Notes: generated by a model not told the origin, from the sequence alone. A stretch of 37,913 nucleotides of DNA from an uncultured Pseudomonadota bacterium (GCA_900315145.1 OMYE01000008.1:1-37913), one strand, 5' to 3'. Positions 19,042 to 32,786 are shown, numbered from the stretch's first letter. Numbers and translations: made by a program.

Positions 19042-19678
19042 TTTAATAGAAAAACTTAATCACGAGTTATTTAATATAGATCTTAATCTGCCAGAAAAAA
19101 CAAAAATTAAACTAATAAATTTTATTTTATTAATGGATAAATGGAATAAGACCTATAATTTAACTTCTATAAGAAACGTAGATCAGATGGTTAATAAACA
19201 TCTGATAGATTCTCTTGTTGTTTCCAAATACCTAAAAGGTGGTAATTACATAGACGTAGGAACAGGCCCTGGATTACCAGGAATTCCTTTGGCTTTAGCT
19301 AATCCAGATAAAACTTTCTTTTTGATGGACAGTCAAACAAAAAGAATAAATTTTATTAAACAAGTCAAAAGAGAATTAGATATAAAAAATATACACCCTA
19401 TTTTAGGACGATGTGAAAACTTTGATAAAAGTCAATATAATAATATCAGCTTTGATGGTATACTTAGCCGAGCTTTCGCGTCCCTAGAAGATATGCTTAG
19501 ATTATGCGAAAACATCTGCTCAGATAATACTTTGTTTTTTGCTTTAAAAGGTCAGCTGGATGAGGAAGAGTTAGCTAGTGTAAATGGGCAGTATAAAATA
19601 ATAAAAACAATTAGACTTGAAGTACCAAAAGATCTAGGTGATAGACACTTGATTATTGTAGGAAAAAATAATGGCTAA
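19034..19678 (+). CDS. rsmG: 16S rRNA (guanine527-N7)-methyltransferase RsmG
   Basis: RsmG (GidB) methylates G527 of 16S rRNA using S-adenosylmethionine. The SAM-binding motif is [16 protein letters not shown] (about 73-88). [13 protein letters not shown] in the N-terminal part and SRAFASL further on are family features. The 214-residue length is normal. It overlaps mnmG at its start and parA at its end by eight bases each, so the three are translationally coupled. Confidence 0.97.
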   Translation: MTDLIEKLNHELFNIDLNLPEKTKIKLINFILLMDKWNKTYNLTSIRNVDQMVNKHLIDSLVVSKYLKGGNYIDVGTGPGLPGIPLALANPDKTFFLMDSQTKRINFIKQVKRELDIKNIHPILGRCENFDKSQYNNISFDGILSRAFASLEDMLRLCENICSDNTLFFALKGQLDEEELASVNGQYKIIKTIRLEVPKDLGDRHLIIVGKNNG

Positions 19679-20459
19679 AATTATCGCTTTTGCTAATCAA
19701 AAAGGAGGAGTTGGTAAAACTACCACATGCGTAAATCTTTCAGCATCCCTGGCAACTCAGAAAAAAGTTTTACTTGTAGATATAGATCCTCAAGGAAATG
19801 CCACTATGGCCAGTGGTATCTCTAAATTTGATATAACTAAGAATGTTTATAATATCCTTATGGATGGTTCTAAAGCTGAGAATGAAATTATTACTCAGAC
19901 ATCAGGTGGCTATCATATAATACCTACCAACAGTGATCTTACTGCCGCTGAAGTTGGTTTAATGAATTTTTATGCTAGAGAAAGCCGTTTAAGTAAAGCA
20001 TTAGAAGAAATCAGAGATAGATACGATTACATTTTTATTGATTGTCCTCCGGCCCTAAATCTACTAACTGTTAATGCTCTTTGTGCTGCTGATTCTATTA
20101 TTGTTCCTATGCAATGCGAATATTTTTCTTTGGAAGGTTTATCTGATCTTACAGACACCATTAGACAGATTAAGGAAAACATCAATAGTAAACTTCAGAT
20201 AGAAGGTATTTTAAGAACAATGTTTGATGGCAGAGCAAGACTTGCCAGTGACGTTTCTGAAGATCTAAAAAAACATTTTAAAGACAAGGTATATAAGACA
20301 ATTATCCCAAGAAATATTAAATTAGCTGAAGCTCCAAGTTACAGTAAACCAGCTCTTTATTATGATAAATCTTGTTTAGGAACTAAAGCTTATTTAGCTT
20401 TAGCTGGTGAAATCCTTCAAAAGGAAAAGGAAGCAGAAGCTACCGAAAATAACGGTTAA
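19671..20459 (+). CDS. parA: Chromosome partitioning ATPase ParA (Soj)
   Basis: ParA dimerises on ATP, binds DNA non-specifically and drives segregation of ParB-parS complexes. The deviant Walker A motif is KGGVGKTTT (about 11-19). Walker A' is VDIDPQGNAT and Walker B is YIFIDCPPALN. The 262-residue length is typical of chromosomal ParA, which lacks the N-terminal regulator domain of plasmid types. It is coupled to rsmG and 24 bases before parB. Confidence 0.97.
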   Translation: MAKIIAFANQKGGVGKTTTCVNLSASLATQKKVLLVDIDPQGNATMASGISKFDITKNVYNILMDGSKAENEIITQTSGGYHIIPTNSDLTAAEVGLMNFYARESRLSKALEEIRDRYDYIFIDCPPALNLLTVNALCAADSIIVPMQCEYFSLEGLSDLTDTIRQIKENINSKLQIEGILRTMFDGRARLASDVSEDLKKHFKDKVYKTIIPRNIKLAEAPSYSKPALYYDKSCLGTKAYLALAGEILQKEKEAEATENNG

Positions 20460-20483
20460 TTTTTATTAATTAGGAATTTAAAA

Positions 20484-21332
20484 ATGGCACTTGGTAAAGG
20501 ACTTGATTCTTTATTACAGAATAATAACAGAACAATATCAGACAAGACATACAGTCCTAATGAATTAAAATTTATTGATACTGATAAATTACAAAGAGGT
20601 GTTTATCAGCCAAGAAGAGATTTAGATATTGATTCGCTTCAGGAGTTATCTGAGTCCATTAAACATCAGGGGGTTATTCAACCGATTGTTATCAGAATGA
20701 TTGGGGATGATACCTTTGAGATTATCGCTGGTGAAAGAAGATGGCAAGCCGCGAAAATGGCAGGTTTGACAAAAGTTCCATGTATATTGAAGGAACTTAG
20801 TGATAAAGATGCCATGGTTATTTCTCTTATAGAGAATATTCAGCGTGAAGATCTTAATATTATGGAAGAAGCCGAGGGGATTAACAGGCTGGTTTCAGAA
20901 TTGCAGTTAACTCATGAAGCTGTAGCTGATATTTTAGGAAAGTCACGTTCATCTATTTCAAATTTGCTTAGATTGAATGCTTTGACCGACAAGGTAAAAG
21001 ATTTTTTAAGAGCAGGTGATTTGGATATGGGGCATGCCAGAGCTTTGCTTTCCCTTGAAGGTAATGTTCAGGAACAAACTGCTGTTATGGTTGTTCAAAA
21101 GGCATTGACCGTAAGAGAAACAGAGAAAATAGTCAAAGATATATTAAATCCGAAAGAAAAAAAGGAGAAGCAGCCTGATACTGATTTTGAAAATTTATGT
21201 CAGCGAGTTTCTGAGCGTTTTTCAGATTTGAATGTCAAGTGTATAAGCTCTGGAAATAATAAAGGTAAACTTGTACTTTCATACAAGAACGAAGAAGAAC
21301 TTAACCGGATTAAAAATTTAATAGGTATCTAA
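20484..21332 (+). CDS. parB: Chromosome partitioning protein ParB (Spo0J), CTPase
   Basis: ParB binds parS, hydrolyses CTP and slides along DNA as a clamp. The CTP-binding motif is GERRWQAA (83-90) and ENIQRED (117-123) follows. The parS-reading helix-turn-helix lies at about 143-165 (THEAVADILGKSRSSISNLL). The N-terminus MALGKGLDSLL is the ParA-interaction segment. At 282 residues it is a normal chromosomal ParB. Two parS sites (270-285, 1508-1523) are in this window. Confidence 0.97.
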   Translation: MALGKGLDSLLQNNNRTISDKTYSPNELKFIDTDKLQRGVYQPRRDLDIDSLQELSESIKHQGVIQPIVIRMIGDDTFEIIAGERRWQAAKMAGLTKVPCILKELSDKDAMVISLIENIQREDLNIMEEAEGINRLVSELQLTHEAVADILGKSRSSISNLLRLNALTDKVKDFLRAGDLDMGHARALLSLEGNVQEQTAVMVVQKALTVRETEKIVKDILNPKEKKEKQPDTDFENLCQRVSERFSDLNVKCISSGNNKGKLVLSYKNEEELNRIKNLIGI

Positions 21333-21360
21333 TCAGAAAAACTGAAGGTGTATTTCTTGG

Positions 21361-21398
21361 AACCCCGTTGTTAATTTTGTGATTAATAACGGGGTTTT
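21361..21398 (+). terminator. Rho-independent terminator after parB
   Basis: AACCCCGTTGTTAAT (21361-21375) pairs with ATTAATAACGGGGTT (21382-21396), with one G:U, and then T4. It separates the mnmG-parB unit from the atp operon. Confidence 0.9.
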
Positions 21399-23490
<2,092 letters not shown>

Positions 23491-23502
23491 TAAGAGTTAT
23501 AA

Positions 23503-23739
<237 letters not shown>

Positions 23740-23777
23740 TTTTCTTGGCTGTTTTGTATCTATTTTAGGGGCACATT

Positions 23778-24248
23778 ATGGATATTAATATGGGTTTCAT
23801 TGTGCAGATGATTGCATTTTTAATATTTGTAACAATCTGTAAAATCTGCATATGGCCTGTAATTTTGGATAGAATTACTGAAAGGCAGAAGGAAATCAAA
23901 AAGAGTCTGGATAAAGCCAGAGAAGCTATACAGCAGATTGAAGTATCCAAGCTGCAGGCTAACGATATCATTAATAATGCAAAGCAACAAGCTTCTGAAA
24001 TTGTTGATGATGCAAAAAAAAGAAAGGATCAGATAATTGATCAGGCTACATCCGAAGCGAAGGTAGAAAAAGAGAAAATTATCAATACAGCCAGTGCTGA
24101 AATTGAAAGTGAAAAGAACAGAGCAAAAGAAGAATTAAGAAAAAGTATTTCCGATCTTGTTGTGATGAGCTCTGAAAAGATTATGCAGAAGAAAATAAAT
24201 GCAGATTCTGATAATGCTCTTATAGATGATATTCTGAAGCAATTATAA
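23778..24248 (+). CDS. atpF: ATP synthase Fo subunit b
   Basis: Subunit b dimers form the peripheral stalk linking Fo to F1. The 156-residue protein has one N-terminal TM (about 6-25, FIVQMIAFLIFVTICKICIWP) and then a long charged helix with right-handed coiled-coil character (RQKEIKKSLDKAREAIQQIE onward). Length matches E. coli (156). Start ATG follows GGGGCAC. Confidence 0.95.
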   Translation: MDINMGFIVQMIAFLIFVTICKICIWPVILDRITERQKEIKKSLDKAREAIQQIEVSKLQANDIINNAKQQASEIVDDAKKRKDQIIDQATSEAKVEKEKIINTASAEIESEKNRAKEELRKSISDLVVMSSEKIMQKKINADSDNALIDDILKQL

Positions 24249-24265
24249 TTATTCAAGGAGTCGTT

Positions 24266-24796
24266 ATGTCTGAATATGCAACAGTTGCTAGACCTTATGC
24301 AAGGGCTGCTTTTTCTTACGCGACAGAGCATCAATGTTTGGATAATTGGCTAAATTTTTTATCCTTGCTCAGCCTGGTAAAGAAGTCATCGGATATTTTA
24401 TCTTCTGCAAACTGTTTTTCTAACGAGTACAAACTTAACTTTGTAAAGACAGTTTTACAAGGGTACTATGATGAAAAACAGATTAATTTTATTAGATTAT
24501 TAATGGAAAACAGTCGTCTTGAAGCTGTTGATGATATTTTTGAATTATATAGTTCAATGTATGAAGATTATCATAATATTGCTGAGGCGGAGGTTATATC
24601 AGCCCACAAGCTTACTTCTGAAAATTTAGAAAAAATCAGAAAGAAACTTGAGAGCAGATATTCAAAGAAGATAAAGATTAACAATCAGGTAGATCCGTCT
24701 ATTATCGGTGGTTTAATTATAAAAGTCGACAACAGGGTAATAGATGCAAGTATCAGTGGAAAGCTGGAAAAACTTTCTCACTCATTGGTATCATAA
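24266..24796 (+). CDS. atpH: ATP synthase F1 subunit delta
   Basis: Delta caps the F1 head and holds the b stalk. The 176-residue protein starts [18 protein letters not shown], the delta-family N-terminus, and has the C-terminal signature [25 protein letters not shown]. An AAGGAG site lies before the ATG. Confidence 0.95.
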   Translation: MSEYATVARPYARAAFSYATEHQCLDNWLNFLSLLSLVKKSSDILSSANCFSNEYKLNFVKTVLQGYYDEKQINFIRLLMENSRLEAVDDIFELYSSMYEDYHNIAEAEVISAHKLTSENLEKIRKKLESRYSKKIKINNQVDPSIIGGLIIKVDNRVIDASISGKLEKLSHSLVS

Positions 24797-24810
24797 AAAG
24801 GAATTTAAGT

Positions 24811-26352
24811 ATGCAACTGAATTCTACAGAAATTGCTGATTTAATAAAAAAGAGAATCGAGCAGTTTGACGTTGGTACGGAAGCTAAAGCCGAAGGTACT
24901 ATAGTTTCTGTGTCAGATGGTATTGTAAGAATACACGGTTTAACAGATGTTATGCAGGGGGAAATGATAGAATTCCCTGATAACAGATACGGTTTGGCAT
25001 TGAATTTGGAAAGAGATTCTGTAGGTGCCATAGTGATGGGACCGTATACAGACATTAAGGAAGGTCAAAAGGTAAAGTGTACCGGCAGAATTTTGGAAGT
25101 TCCTGTCGGCAATGGTCTTTTGGGACGAGTTGTGGATGCTTTAGGGCGACCAATAGATGGTAAAGGACCAATCAGTAATGATGGTTATTCTCCGGTTGAG
25201 GTTATTGCTCCCGGAGTTATAGCAAGAAAGTCTGTATCCCAGCCTATTCAGACCGGATATAAGTCAGTAGATTCAATGATTCCTATTGGTCGAGGACAGC
25301 GAGAACTGATTATCGGAGACAGACAGGTCGGAAAAACATCTTTGGCTGTTGATACAATCATTAATCAGAAGAATTATGGTGTTAAATGTATTTATGTTGC
25401 CATCGGTCAGAAAGCTTCAACTATTGCAAACGTGGTTAAAAATCTGCAGGAACATGGTGCTTTGGAAAATACTATTGTTGTAGCAGCATCAGCTTCTGAT
25501 ACAGCTGCTCTTCAGTATATTGCACCGTATGCCGGTTGTGCCATGGGGGAATACTTCAGAGATCATGGTGAAGATGCCTTGATTGTCTACGATGATTTGT
25601 CAAAGCATGCTGTTGCATACCGTCAGATTTCCCTTCTCTTACGCCGTCCACCTGGGAGAGAAGCTTTTCCTGGTGATGTTTTCTATCTGCATTCTCGTTT
25701 ACTTGAGAGAGCTGCAAGAGTTAATCAGGAATATATTGAAAAAGTTACTAATGGTGCTGTTAAAGGTAAAACAGGATCACTCACTGCATTGCCTATAATA
25801 GAAACTCAGGCTGGTGATGTATCAGCGTTTGTTCCTACTAATGTAATTTCTATTACAGATGGTCAGATATTTTTAACAACTCAATCATTTAATGCTGGTA
25901 TAAGACCTGCCGTTGATCCTGGTATTTCCGTATCTCGTGTAGGGGGAGCCGCTCAGACAAAATTGATTAAGAAGTTGTCAGGCGGTATTAGAACAGCACT
26001 GGCTCAGTATAGAGAACTGGCTGCCTTTTCTCAATTTTCAAGTGATTTGGATGAATCAACCAGAAAACAGCTGAATCATGGTGAAAAAGTTACTGAGTTA
26101 ATGAAACAGAAGCAGTACGAACCTTTGGATGTAGCACAGCAGTCATTATTACTTTTTGCTGCAGAAAGAGGGTTCCTTGAAGACGTTGAATTGGAAAAAA
26201 TATCCAGTTTTGAAAAGTCTTTATTGGCTTTTGCTTCATCAGATTTCAGTGATGATATGAAGAAAATTAACGAACAACCTGACTATAATGATGAGATAGT
26301 TAACAAGCTCGCTGATATCTTAACTAAGTTTAAACAAACTCAGACTTTTTAA
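24811..26352 (+). CDS. atpA: ATP synthase F1 subunit alpha
   Basis: Alpha subunits carry the non-catalytic nucleotide sites of the F1 hexamer. The 513-residue length equals E. coli. The P-loop is [13 protein letters not shown] (about 169-181). [26 protein letters not shown] and the alpha/beta signature [17 protein letters not shown] are present. Downstream of atpH by 14 bases. Confidence 0.98.
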   Translation: MQLNSTEIADLIKKRIEQFDVGTEAKAEGTIVSVSDGIVRIHGLTDVMQGEMIEFPDNRYGLALNLERDSVGAIVMGPYTDIKEGQKVKCTGRILEVPVGNGLLGRVVDALGRPIDGKGPISNDGYSPVEVIAPGVIARKSVSQPIQTGYKSVDSMIPIGRGQRELIIGDRQVGKTSLAVDTIINQKNYGVKCIYVAIGQKASTIANVVKNLQEHGALENTIVVAASASDTAALQYIAPYAGCAMGEYFRDHGEDALIVYDDLSKHAVAYRQISLLLRRPPGREAFPGDVFYLHSRLLERAARVNQEYIEKVTNGAVKGKTGSLTALPIIETQAGDVSAFVPTNVISITDGQIFLTTQSFNAGIRPAVDPGISVSRVGGAAQTKLIKKLSGGIRTALAQYRELAAFSQFSSDLDESTRKQLNHGEKVTELMKQKQYEPLDVAQQSLLLFAAERGFLEDVELEKISSFEKSLLAFASSDFSDDMKKINEQPDYNDEIVNKLADILTKFKQTQTF

Positions 26353-26376
26353 TATTGATTAACAGGGGAAGTAGTA

Positions 26377-27240
26377 ATGCCCGGAGCTAAGGAAGTCAGA
26401 AGTAAAATTTTGAGTGTTAAAAATACTCAAAAGATAACCAGTGCTATGCAGATGGTTGCGGCTTCTAAAATGCGCAAAGCACAGGAGCGCATGGAGTACA
26501 GTCGCCCGTACAATAACACAATGCTTAAATTGATAGGTCATATAGCAAGAGCTCACTTAGAGTACAAGCATCCGTTCACCATTGAACGAGAAATCAAGAA
26601 TGTTGGTTACATTATTGTTTCTACTGACAGAGGCTTGTGTGGTGGTCTTAATATAAATTTGTTTAAGACTGTTCTTGCTGGTATCAACGCTGATCGTGAA
26701 AAAGGTATAGAAAGCTGTGTAGCTTTGCTTGGCAATAAGGCCTGTCACTTTTTCGGTCGTATTGGTTTGAAAACACTGGCTCATGTTTCTGGTATGGGAG
26801 ATAACCCTAAAGTTGAGAATATAATCGGTTCTGTTAGATTGATGCTTAAGGCGTTTAATAACGGGGAGATAGACAAGCTGTGTATTGTATACAATAAGTT
26901 TGTTAATACAATGGTTCAGACCCCGGTTGTTGAGCAGATTATTCCTTTAACTCCAAATGAGAACAGTTCTGTTAAGGATGATTACTGGGATTATATTTAC
27001 GAACCAGACGCCAGATATCTTTTGGATACGATTTTTTCAAGATATATTGAATCGGTCGTTTATCAAGGTGTTGTTGAAAATCTTGCTTCTGAACAGGCTG
27101 CTAGAATGGTGGCTATGAAAGCAGCAACTGATAACGCTGAACGTCTTGTGGACGATTTGCAGTTGGTTTATAACAAGGCTAGACAGGCTGGTATTACTCA
27201 GGAACTTACTGAGATTGTTTCCGGGGCTTCTGCTGTATAA
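26377..27240 (+). CDS. atpG: ATP synthase F1 subunit gamma
   Basis: Gamma is the central rotor shaft. The 287-residue protein starts [33 protein letters not shown], the conserved N-terminal helix, and ends with the partner C-terminal helix ([35 protein letters not shown]). [11 protein letters not shown] in the middle is typical. Confidence 0.98.
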   Translation: MPGAKEVRSKILSVKNTQKITSAMQMVAASKMRKAQERMEYSRPYNNTMLKLIGHIARAHLEYKHPFTIEREIKNVGYIIVSTDRGLCGGLNINLFKTVLAGINADREKGIESCVALLGNKACHFFGRIGLKTLAHVSGMGDNPKVENIIGSVRLMLKAFNNGEIDKLCIVYNKFVNTMVQTPVVEQIIPLTPNENSSVKDDYWDYIYEPDARYLLDTIFSRYIESVVYQGVVENLASEQAARMVAMKAATDNAERLVDDLQLVYNKARQAGITQELTEIVSGASAV

Positions 27241-28668
<1,428 letters not shown>

Positions 28669-28687
28669 AAAAGAATAAGGAGTTCCT

Positions 28688-29143
28688 ATGGCTGAGAATA
28701 AAGATAATAAGAACACTGCATCTAATACAATGCATTTGCGTATTGTAAGTGCAGAAAAGTATATTTTTTCTGATTATGTCAGATCGGTTTCTGTTCAAGG
28801 TGTACTGGGTGGTCTCGGGGTATATCCTGGCCATAGTCCTTTATTAACTTTTATAAATTCCAGTAATGTCGTTTATGTTGATAAGGACGGTAACAAAAAT
28901 CTTGTTAACGTATATGGCGGTGTTTTGGAAGTTCAGCCTAAAAGTGTTACAGTATTAGTGGATACAGCTATTCGTGGCGAGGATATAGATGAATCTTTGG
29001 CTCTTGAATCTAAGCGTCAGGCAGAGGAAAAATTGGCCAAGTCTTCTAGAGATCAGGATTATACTGCAGCTCTTGCTGAACTTACTAGAGCATTATCAAA
29101 GCTTCAGGCTGTTGAACTGACTAGAAAATTAGGTAAACACTAA
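28688..29143 (+). CDS. atpC: ATP synthase F1 subunit epsilon
   Basis: Epsilon binds gamma and can inhibit ATP hydrolysis through its C-terminal helices. The 151-residue protein has a 14-residue polar extension before MHLRIVSAEKYIFSD. The beta-sandwich domain includes GGLGVYPGHSPLLT and VYGGVLEVQPKSVTVLVDTA. The two C-terminal helices are present (ALESKRQAEEKLAKS, AALAELTRALSKLQ). Last gene of the atp operon; a terminator follows. Confidence 0.96.
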   Translation: MAENKDNKNTASNTMHLRIVSAEKYIFSDYVRSVSVQGVLGGLGVYPGHSPLLTFINSSNVVYVDKDGNKNLVNVYGGVLEVQPKSVTVLVDTAIRGEDIDESLALESKRQAEEKLAKSSRDQDYTAALAELTRALSKLQAVELTRKLGKH

Positions 29144-29170
29144 TTTTCAGACATTATTTCAGCTAATAAG

Positions 29171-29203
29171 AAAACCCGATTGTGAAAAATAACCGGGTTT
29201 TTA
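29171..29203 (+). terminator. Rho-independent terminator after atpC
   Basis: AAACCCG (29172-29178) pairs with CGGGTTT (29194-29200), followed by T's. It closes the atp operon. Confidence 0.82.
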
Positions 29204-29350
29204 TTTTTATGTGATGTTTAAAATAGTAATATACCATATTAATTGTTATATTTTAGACCTATTTTTTATTTACCGAAATTGATTATTCTTATATAGTACT
29301 TAATTTAAGAGTTATCAGGTGCCTATTAATAATTAAGAAGAGAGTTATAT

Positions 29351-30712
29351 ATGTCATTAGAAGTGATTGTTCTTGCCGCTGGAAAAGGTTCTAGAATGCA
29401 TTCTCACTTACCAAAGGTTCTACATAAAGTTGGTGGAAAGGAAATATTAAAGCATGTGGTTGATAATGTCTCTCAATTAAACCCCAAAAATATCCATATC
29501 GTGTACGGTTTTGGCGGTGATATGGTTAAAAATGCCATGGGTGATAGTTTTGACTTCGTGGAACAGAAAGAATTATTAGGTACCGGGCATGCAGTGTTGC
29601 AGGCTCTTCCAAATTGTTCTGAAGATAGTAAAATTTTGGTTTTAGTATCAGATATTCCTCTTATAACAAGTGAAACATTAACAAGACTGGTAGATAGTTT
29701 TAATGAAACAGGTGTAGCTGTTCTGACTTCTGTAGTTGAAAACCCTGCCGGTTTAGGACGTATTAAGCGAGATGCAGATAATAACGTTTGTGCAATTATT
29801 GAGGATAAGGATTGTTCTTCTGAAGAAAAGAAAATTACTGAAATAAACACCGGGGTTATTGCTGCTGATTGTAAATCACTTAAGTATTTGCTACAAAAGG
29901 TGAAAAATGATAATAATCAAGGAGAGTATTATTTAACAGATATTATATCTCTGGCATGTGGTGAAAAAATTCCTGTAAGAGCTGTGGTTGCCGCAGAGTC
30001 AAAGGAATGTGAGGGGATAAACAATAAAGTTCAGTTAGCCGAAGCTGAAAGGTATTATCAGAAAAAGAAAGCTAGATCATACATGATTGATGGCCTGATA
30101 ATAATTGATCCTGAAAGAGTTGATTTCCGTGGTGATTTGGAGTTTGGTGCCAATACAACACTTGATGTAAATGTTATCATCGAAGGCCATGTTAAATTAG
30201 GTAATAATGTAGTGATCGGTAGTGGATGTGTTCTCCGTAATTGTGAAATAGGTGATGATTCTGTTATAAGTCCTTATACAGTTATCGAAGATACCATAGT
30301 CGGTGCTAAAGCAACACTAGGACCTTTTGCTCGCTTCAGACCAGGGTGTGTACTTGAAGATAATGTACACGTGGGTAACTTTGTGGAAGTTAAAAAGTCT
30401 AAGCTTTCAAATGGAACTAAGGCAGGTCATCTTTCCTACTTAGGGGATAGTGAAATCGGGGAAAACGTAAATATAGGTGCTGGGACGATAACCTGTAATT
30501 ATGATGGTGCAAATAAATGGAAAACTAAGATAGGTAACAATGTTTTCGTCGGATCTGATACGCAGATTGTTGCTCCTGTTGAAATTGAAGATAATGTGAC
30601 AATTGGTGCAGGTACAACCGTTACCAAAAATGTTTCTGCTGATTCACTGGTGATCACTAGAGCTCCAATGCGCACGATAGCCGGCTGGAAGAGACCAGTA
30701 AAGAAAAAATAA
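29351..30712 (+). CDS. glmU: Bifunctional GlmU: glucosamine-1-P acetyltransferase / UDP-GlcNAc pyrophosphorylase
   Basis: GlmU makes UDP-N-acetylglucosamine for peptidoglycan and LPS. The N-terminal pyrophosphorylase has LAAGKGSRM (about 7-15) and LLGTGHAVLQA. The C-terminal left-handed beta-helix shows hexapeptide repeats and the acetyltransferase motifs GHLSYLGD and NIGAGTITCNYDG. Length 453 is normal, and the position after atpC is common in gammaproteobacteria. Confidence 0.98.
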   Translation: MSLEVIVLAAGKGSRMHSHLPKVLHKVGGKEILKHVVDNVSQLNPKNIHIVYGFGGDMVKNAMGDSFDFVEQKELLGTGHAVLQALPNCSEDSKILVLVSDIPLITSETLTRLVDSFNETGVAVLTSVVENPAGLGRIKRDADNNVCAIIEDKDCSSEEKKITEINTGVIAADCKSLKYLLQKVKNDNNQGEYYLTDIISLACGEKIPVRAVVAAESKECEGINNKVQLAEAERYYQKKKARSYMIDGLIIIDPERVDFRGDLEFGANTTLDVNVIIEGHVKLGNNVVIGSGCVLRNCEIGDDSVISPYTVIEDTIVGAKATLGPFARFRPGCVLEDNVHVGNFVEVKKSKLSNGTKAGHLSYLGDSEIGENVNIGAGTITCNYDGANKWKTKIGNNVFVGSDTQIVAPVEIEDNVTIGAGTTVTKNVSADSLVITRAPMRTIAGWKRPVKKK

Positions 30713-30734
30713 ATAGTTGTTTTAGTACATAGAG

Positions 30735-30765
30735 ATAGGTTTAATTATATTAAGCCTATTTTTTT
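30735..30765 (+). terminator. Rho-independent terminator after glmU
   Basis: ATAGGTTTAAT (30735-30745) pairs with ATTAAGCCTAT (30749-30759), with one G:U, followed by a T-run to 30765. Confidence 0.8.
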
Positions 30766-30783
30766 ATATTAGGGGATATTGAT

Positions 30784-31620
30784 ATGTTGAAATTAGGCTG
30801 CCATTTGTCCTGTGCCAAAGGGTATTATGCCATGGCTCGAGATGCCGTGAGTATTAATGCTAACACTTTCCAGTTTTTTACTAGAAATCCGAGGGGAGGA
30901 AAAGCCAAGCCTATTTCAGATGATGATTTAGATAAATTTAAAGCATTATGTATCGAACAAGGTATTTCAACTGTGCTTGCTCATGCTCCGTACACACTGA
31001 ATCCTTGTGCCAAAGACGAGTCTTTAAGACAGTTTGCTTTTGATATTATGAAGGATGATTTAAGAATAATGGATAGAATTCCTGGTGGAATGTACAATTT
31101 TCATCCCGGATGTCATGTTCAACAAGGAGTAGATGTTGGAACGTCTATGATTATCAGTCATTTAAATAATATAATAACCCCTGGTTTACAAACCATTGTT
31201 CTCCTTGAGACAATGGCTGGTAAAGGAAGTGAGATTGGTAGGAATTTTCAGGAAGTTCAGAATATAATATCCGGAATAGACTTGAATGGTAAGGTTGGAG
31301 TATGTCTTGATACCTGTCATGTCTGGGAAGCTGGTTATGATATAGTGAACAATCTGGAAAACGTTTTGGAAGAATTTGATCGCATTATTGGTTTGACAAG
31401 ATTAAAAGCAATTCATTTGAATGATAGCAAGAATCCAATAGGTGCCCATAAAGATCGGCATGAATGTATTGGTTTTGGTCAGATTGGATTGGATGCACTA
31501 GTCAGGATAATCAATCATCCAGCTTTACGTGAACTTCCATTCTATTTGGAAACTCCTCAAGAATCGTTATCAGGATATGCTAAAGAGATAGCTTTATTGA
31601 GAAATTTTTATCAAGAGTAG
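30784..31620 (+). CDS. nfo: Deoxyribonuclease IV (endonuclease IV)
   Basis: Nfo cuts abasic sites and oxidised 3' ends in base-excision repair. The 278-residue TIM-barrel protein starts LKLGCHLSCAKGY and has the zinc-site motifs HAPYTLN, NFHPGCH, LLETMAGKGSE, VCLDTCHVWEAGYD and HLNDSKNPIGAHKDRHECIG. Its stop is directly followed by the next gene. Confidence 0.97.
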   Translation: MLKLGCHLSCAKGYYAMARDAVSINANTFQFFTRNPRGGKAKPISDDDLDKFKALCIEQGISTVLAHAPYTLNPCAKDESLRQFAFDIMKDDLRIMDRIPGGMYNFHPGCHVQQGVDVGTSMIISHLNNIITPGLQTIVLLETMAGKGSEIGRNFQEVQNIISGIDLNGKVGVCLDTCHVWEAGYDIVNNLENVLEEFDRIIGLTRLKAIHLNDSKNPIGAHKDRHECIGFGQIGLDALVRIINHPALRELPFYLETPQESLSGYAKEIALLRNFYQE

Positions 31621-31622
31621 AA

Positions 31623-32414
31623 TTGAATAATAAATTGCGCAAAATGTACATTATAAATAGTAAAAACATAAAATTTTTATTACTTGCTGGGATGTTTTTT
31701 GGGGAAAACTCAATTTGTGATGCTGCTGAAAATGGGAAAGAAATCAATGTTTGCGCTATTCCGCAAACATATGATTATTTGGAACACGTGAAAAAAAATT
31801 ATAAGGAGAATCCTCTTAATATACATTATGCTTCAGCTTCAATGATTTATGCTTCGGTTGTTAATAAAGAATTGAAGTGTGATATTTATATAGGTAATGA
31901 TGAGAAGTTTCCTGTCAGATATATCTCTAGTGATTTGGGTGATATTAACAATTATGGCAGTTTTGCCCAAACATCTCTGGCGCTTTTTTCTGTTACATCC
32001 ATAGTTGATCGTGGCTGTGAAATAATCTCCAAAGGAACTTATTCCAAGTTGGTTATCCCTAATCCTAAATATAATGTCTCCGGTTTTTGGGCTCAGAAGA
32101 TTTTGGATTCATATATAAAGGAAGATGGTAAACTAAAGGATAAAATTATCTATAACGATAACGAGTATGCCGTGTTAGGTGGAGTCGTCAACGGTTATGT
32201 GACTATGGGGATTCTTCCGTACAATATAATAGTTAATAATAAATTTAAGAAAAGCGGTTCATTCTGCATTTTTAATAGTAAACTTCATGAACCTTTATAT
32301 TATTACTATATGATGTTTAAAAATACGTCTGATTATGATGCGACAGTAAAATTTAAAAACTACCTATTAAGTGATGAATCTAAAACAATACTAAAAAAAC
32401 ACGGCTATAAGTAG
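31623..32414 (+). CDS. ModA-like periplasmic substrate-binding protein (orphan)
   Basis: The 263-residue protein resembles the molybdate-binding ModA family of type II periplasmic binding proteins: YASASMIYASVVNKELKCDIYIGNDEKF matches the ModA substrate loop plus the DVFISAD-type motif, LVIPNPKYNVSGFWAQKIL matches the IANPKTAPYG region, and the end (FKNYLLSDESKTILKKHGYK) matches the final ModA helices. A signal peptide precedes CDAAENG. I take the TTG at 31623, two bases after nfo, with AAGAG upstream; ATG at 31644 has no ribosome site. No modB or modC is nearby. The ligand is unknown. Confidence 0.75.
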   Translation: MNNKLRKMYIINSKNIKFLLLAGMFFGENSICDAAENGKEINVCAIPQTYDYLEHVKKNYKENPLNIHYASASMIYASVVNKELKCDIYIGNDEKFPVRYISSDLGDINNYGSFAQTSLALFSVTSIVDRGCEIISKGTYSKLVIPNPKYNVSGFWAQKILDSYIKEDGKLKDKIIYNDNEYAVLGGVVNGYVTMGILPYNIIVNNKFKKSGSFCIFNSKLHEPLYYYYMMFKNTSDYDATVKFKNYLLSDESKTILKKHGYK

Positions 32415-32513
32415 AAATTTATTTTTTTCTTTATCGTATAATTATAAAATATAACTGTGGGTCTGTTTAGCTTTTACTTTTTTGAATAAAGTTAAATGTT
32501 TGGAGGAGAAAAT

Positions 32514-32786
32514 ATGTCTTTGGAAATGGATATTGAAATAAATGGTAAACATGGTTTACATGTTAGACCATGTGCTTCTCTGGTGAAAATATGCAACGCT
32601 GATCCAGAAGTAAAGGTTAAGATTAGAAATACATCAGAAAATTCCCCATATGTTGATGGAAAGAGTATGATGCAGGTTTCAACACTAAGAGCATCTTGCG
32701 GTCAGACACTTCATTTTGTTATAGATGGTCCAAATGAGAAGGAAATGGCTGAGAGAATTGCTGAGTTCTTATCAAGACTGGATTAA
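32514..32786 (+). CDS. HPr-family phosphocarrier protein
   Basis: HPr carries phosphate from enzyme I to sugar permeases or regulators. The 90-residue protein has the active-site motif GLHVRPCASL with His16 and Arg18, and the GKSMMQVSTL segment with Ser51 at the regulatory-serine position. The ATG at 32514 follows GGAGGAG; an in-frame ATG at 32496 contains that ribosome site and is rejected. No ptsI or crr adjoins, and a terminator follows directly, so it is a single-gene unit. It could serve a sugar PTS or a nitrogen-type PTS (NPr). Confidence 0.88.
   Translation: MSLEMDIEINGKHGLHVRPCASLVKICNADPEVKVKIRNTSENSPYVDGKSMMQVSTLRASCGQTLHFVIDGPNEKEMAERIAEFLSRLD

Noticed and set aside
24041-24334. 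97-codon minus-strand frame across atpF/atpH
   Set aside because: Antisense to two conserved genes with Ser/Phe-rich shadow composition.
31785-31790. CACGTG core resembling parS (also at 30368-30373)
   Set aside because: Flanking bases do not match the TGTTNCACGTGAAACA arms, so these are chance cores inside coding sequence.
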